Assembly: GCA_963707465.1 (NCBI GenBank)
Contig: CAVPQK010000015.1
Coordinates: 1,240,001-1,304,000, forward strand
Origin: Bog-159 sp963707465
GTDB taxonomy: Bacteria; Acidobacteriota; Terriglobia; Bryobacterales; Bryobacteraceae
Direction: 5' to 3'
Length of the DNA: 64,000 nucleotides
Of the stretch, positions 11,794 to 22,955 are shown piece after piece (positions within the stretch are counted from its first letter, which is position 1; the number at the start of each line of letters is the position of its first letter). A program made the position numbers and the translations under genes. Under the pieces are notes generated by a model that did no database searches, was not told the origin of the DNA, and saw only the letters and a list, made by a program, of their open reading frames with translations.

Positions 11794-12810
11794 ATGAAGA
11801 TTGCGGTCCTGGGCCTGGGATTCATGGGCAGCACGCACGCGAATGCCTGGCTGCAGATCCCGGGCGCGGAACTGGCTGCGGTGGCCAGCCCCGACCCGCG
11901 GCGCCTCGCGGGCGACTTCACCGGCATACAGGGCAATCTGGGCGGGCCGGGCTTGAAGCTGGATTTTGCGGCGGTGGCTAAATACGCGAGCGCGGAAGAG
12001 GCGGTGCGGGATCCGCGGGTGGAAGCGGTGGACATCTGCCTGCCCACGCATCTACACGAACGCATCGCGATACTGGCGCTGGGCGCTGGCAAACACGTGC
12101 TCGTGGAAAAGCCCATGGCGCTCGATGGGGCGGCGGCCGATCGCATGATTGACTCAGCGCGATGTCACGGCCGGGTCCTGATGGCGGCGCAGGTGGTGCG
12201 GTTCATTCCGCCGTATCGCACGGCGGCCGATATATTGCGGTTCGGGCGGCTGGGCGCGGTTCGGGCGGCTATTTTCCGGCGGCGGTGCGCCGCGCCGGCC
12301 TGGAGCGCCTGGCTGACCGATCCGGCACGAAGCGGCGGCGGGGTGTTCGACCTGCTAATCCACGACATCGACTATTGCCTGCAGGTATTCGGCCCGCCGG
12401 AGGCCGTGACCGCTTCCGGATTCCAGGATCTGCCGCACGGAGTGGATTGGATATTGGCGCAATTCTGGTATCCGTCGATTGGCGCGGTGGCGATCTCGGG
12501 CGGTTGGCATCACCCGAGGGCGTATCCTTTTTCCATGGAGTTCACCATCGTGGCCGATGGAGGCACACTGGAGTTCAATTCCGGCAACGCACCCCTGGCC
12601 GAATACGGCGCGGATGGCCGGCAACATCCGGTCGAAGTGCCCACCACCGATGGGTATCGCGCCGAACTCGAATACTTCCTGGACTGCGCCACGCGCGGCG
12701 CAGAGCCGGTCGCGTGTCCGCCCGAAGAATCCGCCGCGGCGGTGAAATTGGCGCATCTGATGCTCGAATCCCGCAGAAGAAACGGAGAAAAGATGTCATG
12801 CAACCTTTGA
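11794..12810 (+). CDS. Gfo/Idh/MocA-family NAD(P)-dependent oxidoreductase
   Basis: 338 aa. Rossmann N-terminus KIAVLGLGFMGSTHANAW with GxGxxG, then VEAVDICLPTHLH and the EKP motif (HVLVEKPMALD) whose Lys is catalytic in this family. The C-terminal domain contains GGGVFDLLIHDIDYCL. Known: these enzymes oxidise or reduce sugars, inositols and related polyols. It overlaps the following TIM-barrel gene by 13 bp, a common pairing in sugar or inositol catabolism. Confidence 0.88.
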   Translation: MKIAVLGLGFMGSTHANAWLQIPGAELAAVASPDPRRLAGDFTGIQGNLGGPGLKLDFAAVAKYASAEEAVRDPRVEAVDICLPTHLHERIAILALGAGKHVLVEKPMALDGAAADRMIDSARCHGRVLMAAQVVRFIPPYRTAADILRFGRLGAVRAAIFRRRCAAPAWSAWLTDPARSGGGVFDLLIHDIDYCLQVFGPPEAVTASGFQDLPHGVDWILAQFWYPSIGAVAISGGWHHPRAYPFSMEFTIVADGGTLEFNSGNAPLAEYGADGRQHPVEVPTTDGYRAELEYFLDCATRGAEPVACPPEESAAAVKLAHLMLESRRRNGEKMSCNL

Positions 12811-13638
12811 GCGACATGGAAGCGGGCGTCATGTTTTGGGCGGGGCGCGATCCGCTGGAAACTGTTCGCGAGCTGAAAACGTGGGGCGTGCGGTGCGGCC
12901 AGATGGGCATTCCGGGAGACATGCCGCTGGAAGGCGCGGCGGCGAGTTGGAAGCGGGCGCTGGCCGAAGAAGAATTCACCGTGGTTACCGTGTTCGCCGC
13001 GTACGCGGGCGAGAGCTATGCGGACATCCCCACGGTGCAGCGAACCGTGGGGTTCGTGCCGCCGGCGACGCGGGCGGTGCGGGAGGCGCGCACCTTGGCC
13101 GTGAGTGATTTCGCCGCCGAAATCGGCGTGAGTTCGATCGCCACGCACATCGGCTTCGTGCCGGAGGACCGGTCTTCGGAAGACTATTTGGCGGTGCGCG
13201 AAATGGTGCGGCGCGTGTGCGACCATGCGGCCCGATACGGGCAGACGTTCGCGCTGGAGACCGGGCAGGAACCGGCGGCCGCGCTGCTGGAGTTCCTGTT
13301 ATCCGCGAATCGCTCCAATCTGAAAATCAACTTCGATCCGGCCAATATGATTCTTTATGGGACCGGGGATCCGATTGCGGCGCTGGATGTGTTGGCGCCT
13401 TACGTGGTCACGGTGCATTGCAAGGATGGCGACTGGCCGCCGCGCGATTCGCCTGGCGCGCTGGGGGAGGAACGGCCGCTGGGTCACGGGGCGGTGGGGA
13501 TGGAGCGGTTTGTGGGCAAGCTGCGGGAGATCGGATATAACGGGCCGCTTACTATTGAGCGCGAGGAGGCGGACCCGGTTCGGCGGGCGCGCGATATCGC
13601 GATGGGCGCGGAGTTGCTGAGACGGATCGTCCGCTCCC

Positions 13639-13658
<20 letters not shown>
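12798..13658 (+). CDS. sugar phosphate isomerase/epimerase-like TIM-barrel protein
   Basis: 286 aa from the ATG at 12798. It is an AP-endonuclease-2-type TIM barrel: IATHIGFVPED, FALETGQEPAA, LKINFDPANMILYGTGDP, and a metal-ligand region VTVHCKDGDWPP followed by HGAVGMERFV. GPLTIERE supplies the last metal Glu. Known relatives interconvert keto sugars or inosose. Overlapping start inside the upstream oxidoreductase indicates coupled translation. The last residues (RSLTVAAR) and the stop come from a 29-bp dispersed repeat also present at 47613. Confidence 0.85.
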
Positions 13659-15861
<2,203 letters not shown>

Positions 15862-15879
15862 AGTGTAGGCCGAGGGAAT

Positions 15880-15914
15880 TCTGACTCCTGACTTCTGACT
15901 CCTGACTTCTGATT
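15880..15914. repeat. heptanucleotide array TCTGACT/CCTGACT between two genes
   Basis: Five 7-bp units alternating TCTGACT and CCTGACT, the last TCTGATT, running into the stop codon of the S55 gene. The array is the inverted complement of 15763-15797, so the mRNA could pair the two and loop out the propeller start codon. Confidence 0.85.
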
Positions 15915-17779
15915 TATTTCACCGTGAGGTTCAGCGAATAACTGCCGGTAATGACATAGTCGAACGGCAGGGACATCTGCTCGGAGGCGCTATCGGGCGA
16001 TGTAATCAGCGAGCGGTTGGAGCCGCGGCCGGACTGCATCACGTTCAACACCGAGGCAGGCAGGCTGGGCATGGTCTTATCGTCGTAATAGGCAGTGGGG
16101 CTGGCGTCGAGGAGCGAGACATAGAGTCTATTGTTGCTGCGCTCCTGGTTGATGAGCGAGATAGTCTGCGGCAGATCGATGTAATGATTCACCAGGCCGG
16201 CCACGGTTTGCATGCGATTGATGGTTTCCGCGTCGCTGAGCACGATTTTGTGTTCGCCCTTGGCCAGCCCGGCCGGTATCTTGAGCGTGAAATCGCGCTC
16301 CAGACTTTCGCCGCGGTAGGGACGCAGAAAGACCTTGATCGCCACATCGTCGCCGGGATGCGCTTCGGGGGCAGCCAGCCAGGCGTTTTCAATGCTGGCC
16401 ACGCGCCGCTCGGGCAGCAGGTCGACGGTGACGGCGACACTCTTGACGCTGGGCGGATTGACGGCGTTCAGATACAGGCGATTGAATTTGTCACCCCACC
16501 AACCGGCCAGCAACATGGGCGCGGGCATGGGCATCTCGCCGGAGGCCTGCATGGTGGAAAGCGACAGGTTCTGGCCGCCATTCAGCTCCACGTTTCCGGT
16601 GAGGCGGTAAGTGGCCTCGTCCTTGAACTCGTTCAAATCCGAAAGCGAGTTGAACAGGGTGAGCATCATCAAATAAGGCGTCCACTTCTGCTGCACGAAG
16701 ACGTTGAAGCGGAGATCTTTCTGGCTGCGCAACGCATTATTCTCGCCGAACGAGCGCACCGCTACGGTCACCGGGATCATGGCGGACTCTTCGCCCAGCA
16801 CGCCCATGATGCCGCTGTGGCGATCCTGATGCAGCGCGCCGACGATTTCGGTGGCGTTGGCGAATTTGTTGGGCTGATACTGGGAAGCCAACGTCATGAC
16901 GACCTCGCCCTGGCTCATCGGCATATTCACGGGGCCGAGGTTGAAGAAGGGATGGCCGAAGGCCAGCACGCGCTGGCCGTCGTTGTAGGTCACGGTGCCG
17001 AGACCGGTGATGCTCATATCGCCGGACACCAGCACGCCGGCGACGGGATCGCCGGGACGGAGTGAAGACTGCCAGCCGGCCGCGGGTTTGGCCGTGTAGG
17101 TGGCGCTGGTCGCGCCGCCGCCCTGCACTGCCGTGATGCCGAGTTGCTCGAAGACTGGGCCGAAATCGCGCAAGACGTTTTCGTGGAAACCGGAAAACAT
17201 CAGCGGCGTTTCGATGGGCACCATCATGGGAGCGGTCCGCGGCGGATTGGGCATGGCGCCCGCGGCTACGGCCTGCGCCAGCAGATCGCCCGGTACGGCG
17301 ACCTGGCTGCGCGCGGCCACTTTGTCGGGCGTGCGCGCATCGGCTGGCCGCGACTCGTCGAGATCCGCGATTTCCAGCATCAGTTCCGCGGGGGTGATGC
17401 CGCAGATCGCGTCCGGCGAAAAGACGCTGAGCCGCAGCGCTATGGCGCCTACCAGCTTGCCATCGATGTAGACGGGGCTGCCACTCATTCCGCCGGCGAC
17501 ATTGGTGCGCACGGCCTTGCCGCCCAGCTTGGCCAGGATGACGTCCTGGCGGGGGCCCCAGGCGTTCTTCCACAGACCCAGGATCTCGACGGGAACCGGC
17601 TCGGGGATTTTACCGGCGAATACGGTCCAGGCGGTGGCCTGCATACCAGGGCGTAGATCCGCAGTTTTGAATACATCCACCTTGCCGATGCGGGGACGCT
17701 CGGCGACGAGATCTGCCGCGGACAGGGGAAAAGCTAGCGCCGCAAGGGACAAGACGGTCGCGGCCGTGCGATGCTTCAT
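15914..17779 (-). CDS. SpoIVB-like peptidase S55 domain protein, secreted
   Basis: 621 aa from the ATG at 17779, which begins a good signal peptide (KHRTAATVLSLAALAFPLSA). An upstream ATG at 17806 would add nine residues. The S55 serine-protease-like domain is clear: LRPGMQATAWTVFAG, GGMSGSPVYIDGKLVGAIAL (Ser of SGSP the likely nucleophile) and QRVLAFGHPFFNLGP. Known: SpoIVB is a self-cleaving signalling serine protease of sporulation; S55 domains also occur in Acidobacteria that do not sporulate. The C-terminal half (from about 350) is beta-rich and unassigned. It is followed on the same strand by the propeller gene. Confidence 0.85.
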   Translation of the reverse strand: MKHRTAATVLSLAALAFPLSAADLVAERPRIGKVDVFKTADLRPGMQATAWTVFAGKIPEPVPVEILGLWKNAWGPRQDVILAKLGGKAVRTNVAGGMSGSPVYIDGKLVGAIALRLSVFSPDAICGITPAELMLEIADLDESRPADARTPDKVAARSQVAVPGDLLAQAVAAGAMPNPPRTAPMMVPIETPLMFSGFHENVLRDFGPVFEQLGITAVQGGGATSATYTAKPAAGWQSSLRPGDPVAGVLVSGDMSITGLGTVTYNDGQRVLAFGHPFFNLGPVNMPMSQGEVVMTLASQYQPNKFANATEIVGALHQDRHSGIMGVLGEESAMIPVTVAVRSFGENNALRSQKDLRFNVFVQQKWTPYLMMLTLFNSLSDLNEFKDEATYRLTGNVELNGGQNLSLSTMQASGEMPMPAPMLLAGWWGDKFNRLYLNAVNPPSVKSVAVTVDLLPERRVASIENAWLAAPEAHPGDDVAIKVFLRPYRGESLERDFTLKIPAGLAKGEHKIVLSDAETINRMQTVAGLVNHYIDLPQTISLINQERSNNRLYVSLLDASPTAYYDDKTMPSLPASVLNVMQSGRGSNRSLITSPDSASEQMSLPFDYVITGSYSLNLTVK

Positions 17780-17806
17780 GGGGTTGGGTAGCTCCGTTAC
17801 AGCCAT

Positions 17807-18289
17807 TGTACTATGGCCGCCGCCCGCTCTCCGAAGGGGGCGAGGGGGCGAGGGCGAGCGTGGCCGTTACGTGCCCCGTTTTCTTTGGTGGCGTGTTGCA
17901 TTACGCTGCATTCGTCGCATCGGCCAGCCTCTTCACGGACGGGCGCCATAGAAACGGGAACGTATTGCTCGCGTTGCATAACGTTGCAGATGGTTGCCTT
18001 CGTAGTGTGGCGGGTGGGAGTTGGCGCGTTTTTCGGAGTTGCGCGCGGCGGACGCGGATTGGGTCTATCGAGCATCTGGTGCATCGCGGTTGGCCCAGCC
18101 GGGCCTTCGATTTCACGGTAACATGCCCGGATGGGGCAGTTGGGGCGGTTAGGCCGGGATAGCGCTGTATGTCGCTGATTCTTCTGGGGGAAGGGGCGGC
18201 CAAATTTCTCGCTGCAGCGGTGACCAGAAGCGCGTATTTGGGCGAACTTAACAGTCACGCCTTTCCGGTCCTGTCATCGCCAGTGGTGG
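17807..18289. other. about 480 bp without a convincing gene
   Basis: Several overlapping frames are open but none has a protein-like composition over its full length. The minus strand carries fragments (ATICNVMQREQ, CSVMQHATKENGARNG) that echo the decayed gene near 9.1 kb. Two clusters of a GTTGCA-type repeat occur at 17891-17923 and 17971-17998. I read this as remnants of a decayed hypothetical gene. Confidence 0.4.
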
Positions 18290-18517
18290 CTAGGCGGCCT
18301 TTGGCAGCGGGGCCAAGATCTCCCGGACGTTGGGATGTTCCGGCTCGCCGAAGATTTCGAGCAGGATGGAGCGGACCCGAAGGTAGCGCCGGCACTCGGA
18401 GCAGCCGCACTGGACGTCGCTGGCGGCGTGCTCGATGAGGTAGTCCAGTTGTTCGTGCAGGACGTCGCTCTCATCCGCAGCTTCCGGAATTCGTAGTGGT
18501 TCAACTTGTGGGGCCAT
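18290..18517 (-). CDS. small Cys-rich hypothetical protein
   Basis: 75 aa from the ATG at 18517, chosen because GGAGGTGAT, a near-perfect ribosome site, lies 4 bp before it; an upstream extension lacks such a site. Acidic N-terminus, then VQCGCSECRRYLRVRSILLEIFGEPEHP. The CxCxxC cluster could hold a metal or a disulfide. No family recognised. Confidence 0.65.
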   Translation of the reverse strand: MAPQVEPLRIPEAADESDVLHEQLDYLIEHAASDVQCGCSECRRYLRVRSILLEIFGEPEHPNVREILAPLPKAA

Positions 18518-18652
18518 CGCATCACCTCCGTACTCAGTTTGATAGATGTAAGACGACCGCACCGGGGTCCGTTTGCTTGTGTAAATGATTGTCAGCATTA
18601 GGTTGCCAAAGTTTCATTAAAGCTTTATCGGCGATCAGCCGATGGCAACAAT

Positions 18653-18973
18653 ATGGAAGAACCGCCGGATCTGGAATTGATGGCCAATCGCTTCAACCGG
18701 TTGGTGAAGGAACTCCTGGACGGACGGGTGCGCCGCAACACGTTCCAGCCATGGGAAGTCCATCTGCTGTTGGACTTGCAAGAGTGCCGGCTGACACGGT
18801 CGCGCCGGGAGGAAGCGCTGCGCCGGTATCAGAAGATGGTGCAACGGCAGCTCGAGCGCGGCGAGGTGCCGCCGGTCGCATTTTCGGAATTCGTGGGGCG
18901 ACGGGCGCGCAAACCGGTAATGGTTCCGCCCGCATCAGAGCCCGCCCAGGACCCGGCGTCCCTCAATCCGTAG
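18653..18973 (+). CDS. small hypothetical protein
   Basis: 106 aa, charged and predicted mostly helical (LMANRFNRLVKELLDGRVRRNTFQPWEVHLLLDLQECRL, then RREEALRRYQKMVQRQLERGEVPPVAFSEFV). The FQPWEVHLLLDLQ motif looks conserved-protein-like and is known to me only from hypothetical Acidobacterial proteins. The Pro/Ala tail overlaps the convergent purN 3' end by about 39 bp. No clear ribosome site. Confidence 0.6.
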   Translation: MEEPPDLELMANRFNRLVKELLDGRVRRNTFQPWEVHLLLDLQECRLTRSRREEALRRYQKMVQRQLERGEVPPVAFSEFVGRRARKPVMVPPASEPAQDPASLNP

Positions 18974-19537
18974 CGTGCCGCTCAGCACCATGCGGATGGC
19001 CTCGCTGTAGATGCGATGCTCCTCGGTCAGAATGCGGGCGGACAGCGTTTCGACCGTATCGGCGTCGAGCACCGGGACCGCCGCCTGCACGATGATGGGG
19101 CCAGCATCCAGGTATTCGTCCACGAAGTGTACGGTGCAGCCCGTGACTTTGACGCCATGCTCCAACGCCTGGTGCTGCGCATCTAGTCCCGGGAACGAGG
19201 GCAACAGCGACGGATGGATGTTCAAGACGCGGCCGGGGAATTCGCGGATGAACCCGGCGCTGAGCAGCCGCATGTATCCGGCCAGGCAGACCAGATCGAC
19301 GGCATGCTTTTTCAGTTCTTCCGCCAGCATGGCGTCATAGATGCTGCGGTCCAGGGCTTTGGACGGAAGGCACACCGCGGGCAAGCCGCGCCGCCGGGCG
19401 ACCTCCAGCCCGCGCGCCTCGGGACGATTCGCGATCACGACGGCGATTTCCGCAGCGAGGGCTCCGGCGGCCACGTTATCGGCGATGGCTTCGAAATTGG
19501 AGCCGCGGCCTGAAAGGAGAATGCCGAGACGTTTCAC
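18935..19537 (-). CDS. purN: phosphoribosylglycinamide formyltransferase
   Basis: 200 aa, standard length; starts with GTG that overlaps the purM stop as GTGA. Transfers a formyl group from 10-formyl-THF to GAR in purine synthesis. Seen: LGILLSGRGSNFEAI, the catalytic stretch VLNIHPSLLPSFPG (Asn and His), and HFVDEYLDAGPIIVQ with the conserved Asp. Translationally coupled to purM. Confidence 0.97.
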   Translation of the reverse strand: MKRLGILLSGRGSNFEAIADNVAAGALAAEIAVVIANRPEARGLEVARRRGLPAVCLPSKALDRSIYDAMLAEELKKHAVDLVCLAGYMRLLSAGFIREFPGRVLNIHPSLLPSFPGLDAQHQALEHGVKVTGCTVHFVDEYLDAGPIIVQAAVPVLDADTVETLSARILTEEHRIYSEAIRMVLSGTLRIEGRRVLGGL

Positions 19538-20571
19538 CGGTACACCACGCGCGGCCCGCGGCGCTTTTGCGGCACGACCTCGCCGGCCACAAAGTATGGC
19601 TCACCCAACTTACGCAGCACCTTTTCGGCGCGGCGCGCCTGCTTGGACTCCGCGGGACCGGGAACGGCGAGAAGCATCCCGATGCCGAGATTGAACGTGC
19701 GGCGGTAATCGTCATCCGGGAGGTTGCCGAGGTGGCGGAGGAGCTCGAAGATGGGCGGGATGGTCCAGGCGCGGGTGTCGATGCGGGCGGCCAGCCCTTC
19801 GGGCAGCATGCGGGGGGTGTTGTCGGTGAGGCCGCCGCCGGTGATGTGAGCCGCGCCGCGGAGCAGGCCTTTGTCCGCCAGGGCGCGGATGGGCTTCAGA
19901 TAGCTGCGATGGACCTGGAGCAGCGCATCGGCCACGGTGCCGCCGAGTTCCGGCACGACGGTGGAAGGCGCGTAGCCCGCCACTTCGAAGAGCAGTTTGC
20001 GCGCCAGTGAGTAGCCATTGGTGTGCAGACCGTTGGAGGGCAGGCCCAGGAGCAGATCGCCTGCGCGAATGCGGCGGCCGGCGATGAGTGCGCGCCGCTC
20101 GGCCGCGCCCACGATGAAGCCCGCCAGGTCGTATTCGCCGGGCGCGTAGAGGCCGGGCATTTCGGCGGTCTCGCCGCCGATCAGCGCACAGCCGTTGCGT
20201 CGGCAGCCGCGCGCGAGGCCCGCAACAACCTGGGCGGCCACGCCGGCCTCCAGTTTTCCGGTCGCGAAATAATCCAGGAAGAAGAGCGGCGTGGCGCCCT
20301 GGACCGCGATATCGTTGACGCAGTGATTGACCAGGTCCTCGCCCACGGTATCGTGACGGCCGGTGAGGAAGGCGACTTTGATCTTGGTGCCCACGCCATC
20401 GGCGGAGCTGATGAGCACGGGCTTCTTCCATCCGGCGAGCGAGTAGCATGCGCCGAACGATCCGATGTCGGTGAGCACGCCGCGGGTGAAGGTTTCGCGG
20501 GCCAGCTTGCGAATGGAAGAAACGGCGCGATCCGCCTCATCGATGTTGACGCCGGCATCCTGGTAGCGCAT
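19534..20571 (-). CDS. purM: phosphoribosylformylglycinamidine cyclo-ligase (AIR synthetase)
   Basis: 345 aa from the ATG at 20571 (MRYQDAGVNIDEADRAV is the usual PurM start). Converts FGAM to AIR with ATP. Seen: SSADGVGTKIKVA, HCVNDIAVQGATPLFFLDYFA, GGETAEMPGLY and HITGGGLTDNTPRMLP. The frame is open 129 bp further upstream but that part is a palindromic repeat. First gene of the purMN pair. Confidence 0.97.
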   Translation of the reverse strand: MRYQDAGVNIDEADRAVSSIRKLARETFTRGVLTDIGSFGACYSLAGWKKPVLISSADGVGTKIKVAFLTGRHDTVGEDLVNHCVNDIAVQGATPLFFLDYFATGKLEAGVAAQVVAGLARGCRRNGCALIGGETAEMPGLYAPGEYDLAGFIVGAAERRALIAGRRIRAGDLLLGLPSNGLHTNGYSLARKLLFEVAGYAPSTVVPELGGTVADALLQVHRSYLKPIRALADKGLLRGAAHITGGGLTDNTPRMLPEGLAARIDTRAWTIPPIFELLRHLGNLPDDDYRRTFNLGIGMLLAVPGPAESKQARRAEKVLRKLGEPYFVAGEVVPQKRRGPRVVYR

Positions 20572-20601
20572 GGGGAATTCATAGTATAGCGGGAGGTGCG
20601 G

Positions 20602-20661
20602 GGCGAGCTTCGCTCGCCTAGGCCGCCTGAAAGGCGGCTGCGGGCAAGATTGCCCGCCCCC
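20602..20661. repeat. modular palindromic intergenic repeat, copy 3
   Basis: Three hairpin modules: GGCGAGCTTCGCTCGCC, GGCCGCCT-GAA-AGGCGGC, GCGGGCAAGATTGCCCGC. Placed between divergent purM and the DUF1501 gene. Confidence 0.8.
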
Positions 20662-20694
20662 CAGCGGGTCTTCGGCGGTAAGATAGAGGCTGTC

Positions 20695-22095
20695 ATGCAT
20701 CGCGAGACGGAGATCTCCCGCCGCAGCTTCCTGCTGGCCGCCCTGGCGGCTTCCGAAGCGCGGCTGCTGGCGAGCCCGACAAAAATCGCGCCGCGGGCCG
20801 ACAGCATGATCCTACTTTGGATGGCGGGCGGCATGGCGCAAACCGAGACATTCGATCCCAAACAGTACACGCCGTTCGAGCCGGGCTTGGAGTCGAAGCG
20901 CGTGCTCAGCACGTTTCCGGCGATCGACACGGCGGTCGACAATATCAAGATCTCCGCGGGGCTGGAGCGTATCGCCAAGATCATGGACCGGGGCACGCTC
21001 ATCCGGTCGCACCGCGTGGGCGATCTGGGCTTCATCCTGCACGCGCGTCATCAGTTTCACTGGCACACGGGCTATGCGCCTCCGCAGTCGGTGGCGGCGC
21101 CACACATGGGCGCGGTGATCTCGCGCACGCTGGGGCCGCGGAATCCGGACATTCCCGCGTTTATCGACATCGGCCAGAACCTGGAAATCGGGGGCGAAAG
21201 CGACGCCGTGAAGGCGTTTCATACCGCCGGTTTCCTGGGCAGCGAGCACGCGCCTTTCCTGATCTCGGATCCGAAGGACGCGGTGTCGCGCGTGCGACCT
21301 TCCGAGCACGTCGGTCCGGCGCGCTTCGCCAGCCGCTACGAAGAATACAAGAGGCTGGTGGCGGCCAGTCCGGTGGGCGAATATGACAGCGACTTCCAAC
21401 GTCAGAGCCTGCTGCGGTCGGTGGACAACGCGCACCGCCTGTTGAGCTCGCCCGCCGCCAAGGCGTTCGACCTGAGCCTGGAGCCGAAGGCCACTTACGA
21501 CGTCTACAATACCGGGCGGTTCGGCCTCGGCTGCCTGCTGGCACGGCGCCTCGCGGAAGCCGGCGCGCGGTTCATCGAGGTGACCACGGAATACATCCCC
21601 TTTCGCTATTGGGACACGCACGAAAACGGCCACAAGCGCGCCGTCGGCATGAAGGAAACCATCGACGCGCCGGTTTCCCAGTTGATCCTCGACCTGGAGG
21701 CGCGCGGACTGCTGGACCGCACACTGGTGGTGCTGGCCAGCGAATTCGGGCGCGACATGATGACGGAAGGCAAGCCGGGCGCACTGGTGAAGAACCAGGT
21801 GAATCAGCCGGATATCATGACCGAGCCGAAGCACTACGGGATGCACCGGCATTTCACGGAAGCCTGCTCGGTGCTGATGTTCGGCGGCGGCTCGCCCAAG
21901 GGCATGTTGTACGGACGGACGGCGGACGAGCGGCCTTGCCGCATCGTGGAGAACCCCGTGACGATCGAGGATCTGCACGCCACCATATATAGCGCGCTAG
22001 GCATCGCGCCGGACACCGCGTACGAAGTCGAAAAGCGGCCCTTCTATGTCACCAAGGATGGCAAGGGGAAGGCTGTGGCGGCGCTGCGGGCGTGA
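20695..22095 (+). CDS. DUF1501 family protein with Tat-type leader
   Basis: 466 aa from the ATG at 20695. The leader ISRRSFLLAALAAS is a twin-arginine-like signal. DUF1501 features: MILLWMAGGMAQTETFDPK near the start, FGLGCLLARRLAEAGARFIEVT, the DTHENGH region, and VVLASEFGRDMMTEG. The fold resembles alkaline phosphatase/sulfatase; many members lie in soil bacteria and Planctomycetes without a known reaction. The 3' end overlaps the convergent BtuF-like gene by 52 bp. Confidence 0.85.
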   Translation: MHRETEISRRSFLLAALAASEARLLASPTKIAPRADSMILLWMAGGMAQTETFDPKQYTPFEPGLESKRVLSTFPAIDTAVDNIKISAGLERIAKIMDRGTLIRSHRVGDLGFILHARHQFHWHTGYAPPQSVAAPHMGAVISRTLGPRNPDIPAFIDIGQNLEIGGESDAVKAFHTAGFLGSEHAPFLISDPKDAVSRVRPSEHVGPARFASRYEEYKRLVAASPVGEYDSDFQRQSLLRSVDNAHRLLSSPAAKAFDLSLEPKATYDVYNTGRFGLGCLLARRLAEAGARFIEVTTEYIPFRYWDTHENGHKRAVGMKETIDAPVSQLILDLEARGLLDRTLVVLASEFGRDMMTEGKPGALVKNQVNQPDIMTEPKHYGMHRHFTEACSVLMFGGGSPKGMLYGRTADERPCRIVENPVTIEDLHATIYSALGIAPDTAYEVEKRPFYVTKDGKGKAVAALRA

Positions 22096-22955
22096 CGGGG
22101 CGGGAAGATTTCGGGGTGTGCGATCGCGGCCAGAATCTCCAGCGATTCCACTAAGCGCGGCCCGGGCCGATTGAAGTATTGATTGCCGTCCGCCAGGTAC
22201 ACGCGCCGGTTGCGAACAGCTTGCAGCGCGGGCCAGCCTGCGCGCGCGGTGAGCCAGTGCATTTCACTCACGGCGCGTTCCAGGTCAAAGCCGCACGGCA
22301 TCACCAGGATGATGTCCGGATCGGCCGCCGCGAGATCGTCCCAGGTTTGCCAGGCTACGTTCGCCGCGCCGGCCATCTCGACCAATTCCGGCATCCAGTT
22401 GGCGGCAGCCATCAGCGGCTCGATCCATTCGATCAGCGCCAGACGGGGGCGCGAAGGGGCGGCACGGGTGGCATCGGCGATGGCTTGCATGCGGTGTTGC
22501 AGGCGGGCGACCAGTTGCTCGCCGCGGGCTGCGATGTCGAGCGACCGGGCCACGCGGCGGATATCTTCCCACACCTCCGTCAGCGAACTCGGCTGCAGCG
22601 ACACCACCACAGGGCGGCTGGCCAGACGCGCGGCCACGGAGCGCTCCACGTCGCGCAGGCTCACCGCGCAGACTTCGCAATGGATCTGGGTCAGGATATG
22701 GGTGGGCTGGAGGCGTTCGAGCACATCGTCGAAGACCTGGTAGACGGAGATGGATTCCGCCATGCTCTGCCGCACCAGGAGGTCGATTTCGCGGCTGTCG
22801 CCATCCACCGCGAAGCGCGGCGCGGTACAGGCGGGCAGGGCGCGCACTTCGCCGGGATAATCGCATTCATGGGAACGGCCCACCAGCCACGGCAGGGCGC
22901 CCAGGGCGTGCACGATTTCGGTGGCGCTCGAGATCATGGAGACGATGCGGGGCAT
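22044..22955 (-). CDS. cobalamin-binding BtuF-like protein (no signal peptide)
   Basis: 303 aa. Matches the periplasmic-binding-protein-like cobalamin group: RIVSMISSATEIVHALGALPWLVGRSHECDYPGEV, THILTQIHCEVCAV, ADPDIILVMPCGFDLERA, and RVYLADGNQYFNRPGPRLVESLEILA. Unlike classic BtuF there is no secretion signal, so the protein appears cytosolic. Its ATG shares one base with the stop of the upstream PP-loop gene (TGATG), a sign of coupled translation. Last gene of the four-gene cobalamin cassette. Confidence 0.85.
   Translation of the reverse strand: MPRIVSMISSATEIVHALGALPWLVGRSHECDYPGEVRALPACTAPRFAVDGDSREIDLLVRQSMAESISVYQVFDDVLERLQPTHILTQIHCEVCAVSLRDVERSVAARLASRPVVVSLQPSSLTEVWEDIRRVARSLDIAARGEQLVARLQHRMQAIADATRAAPSRPRLALIEWIEPLMAAANWMPELVEMAGAANVAWQTWDDLAAADPDIILVMPCGFDLERAVSEMHWLTARAGWPALQAVRNRRVYLADGNQYFNRPGPRLVESLEILAAIAHPEIFPPRHARSAATAFPLPSLVT

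Noticed and set aside
17797..18258. 153-codon minus-strand frame
   Set aside because: Composition changes along its length and only short parts look protein-like; treated as remnants rather than a gene.
18169..18438. 89-codon plus-strand frame with a GTG/ATG start after 18169
   Set aside because: It runs antisense through the small Cys-rich gene that has a strong ribosome site, and its second half is Arg/Gly-rich.
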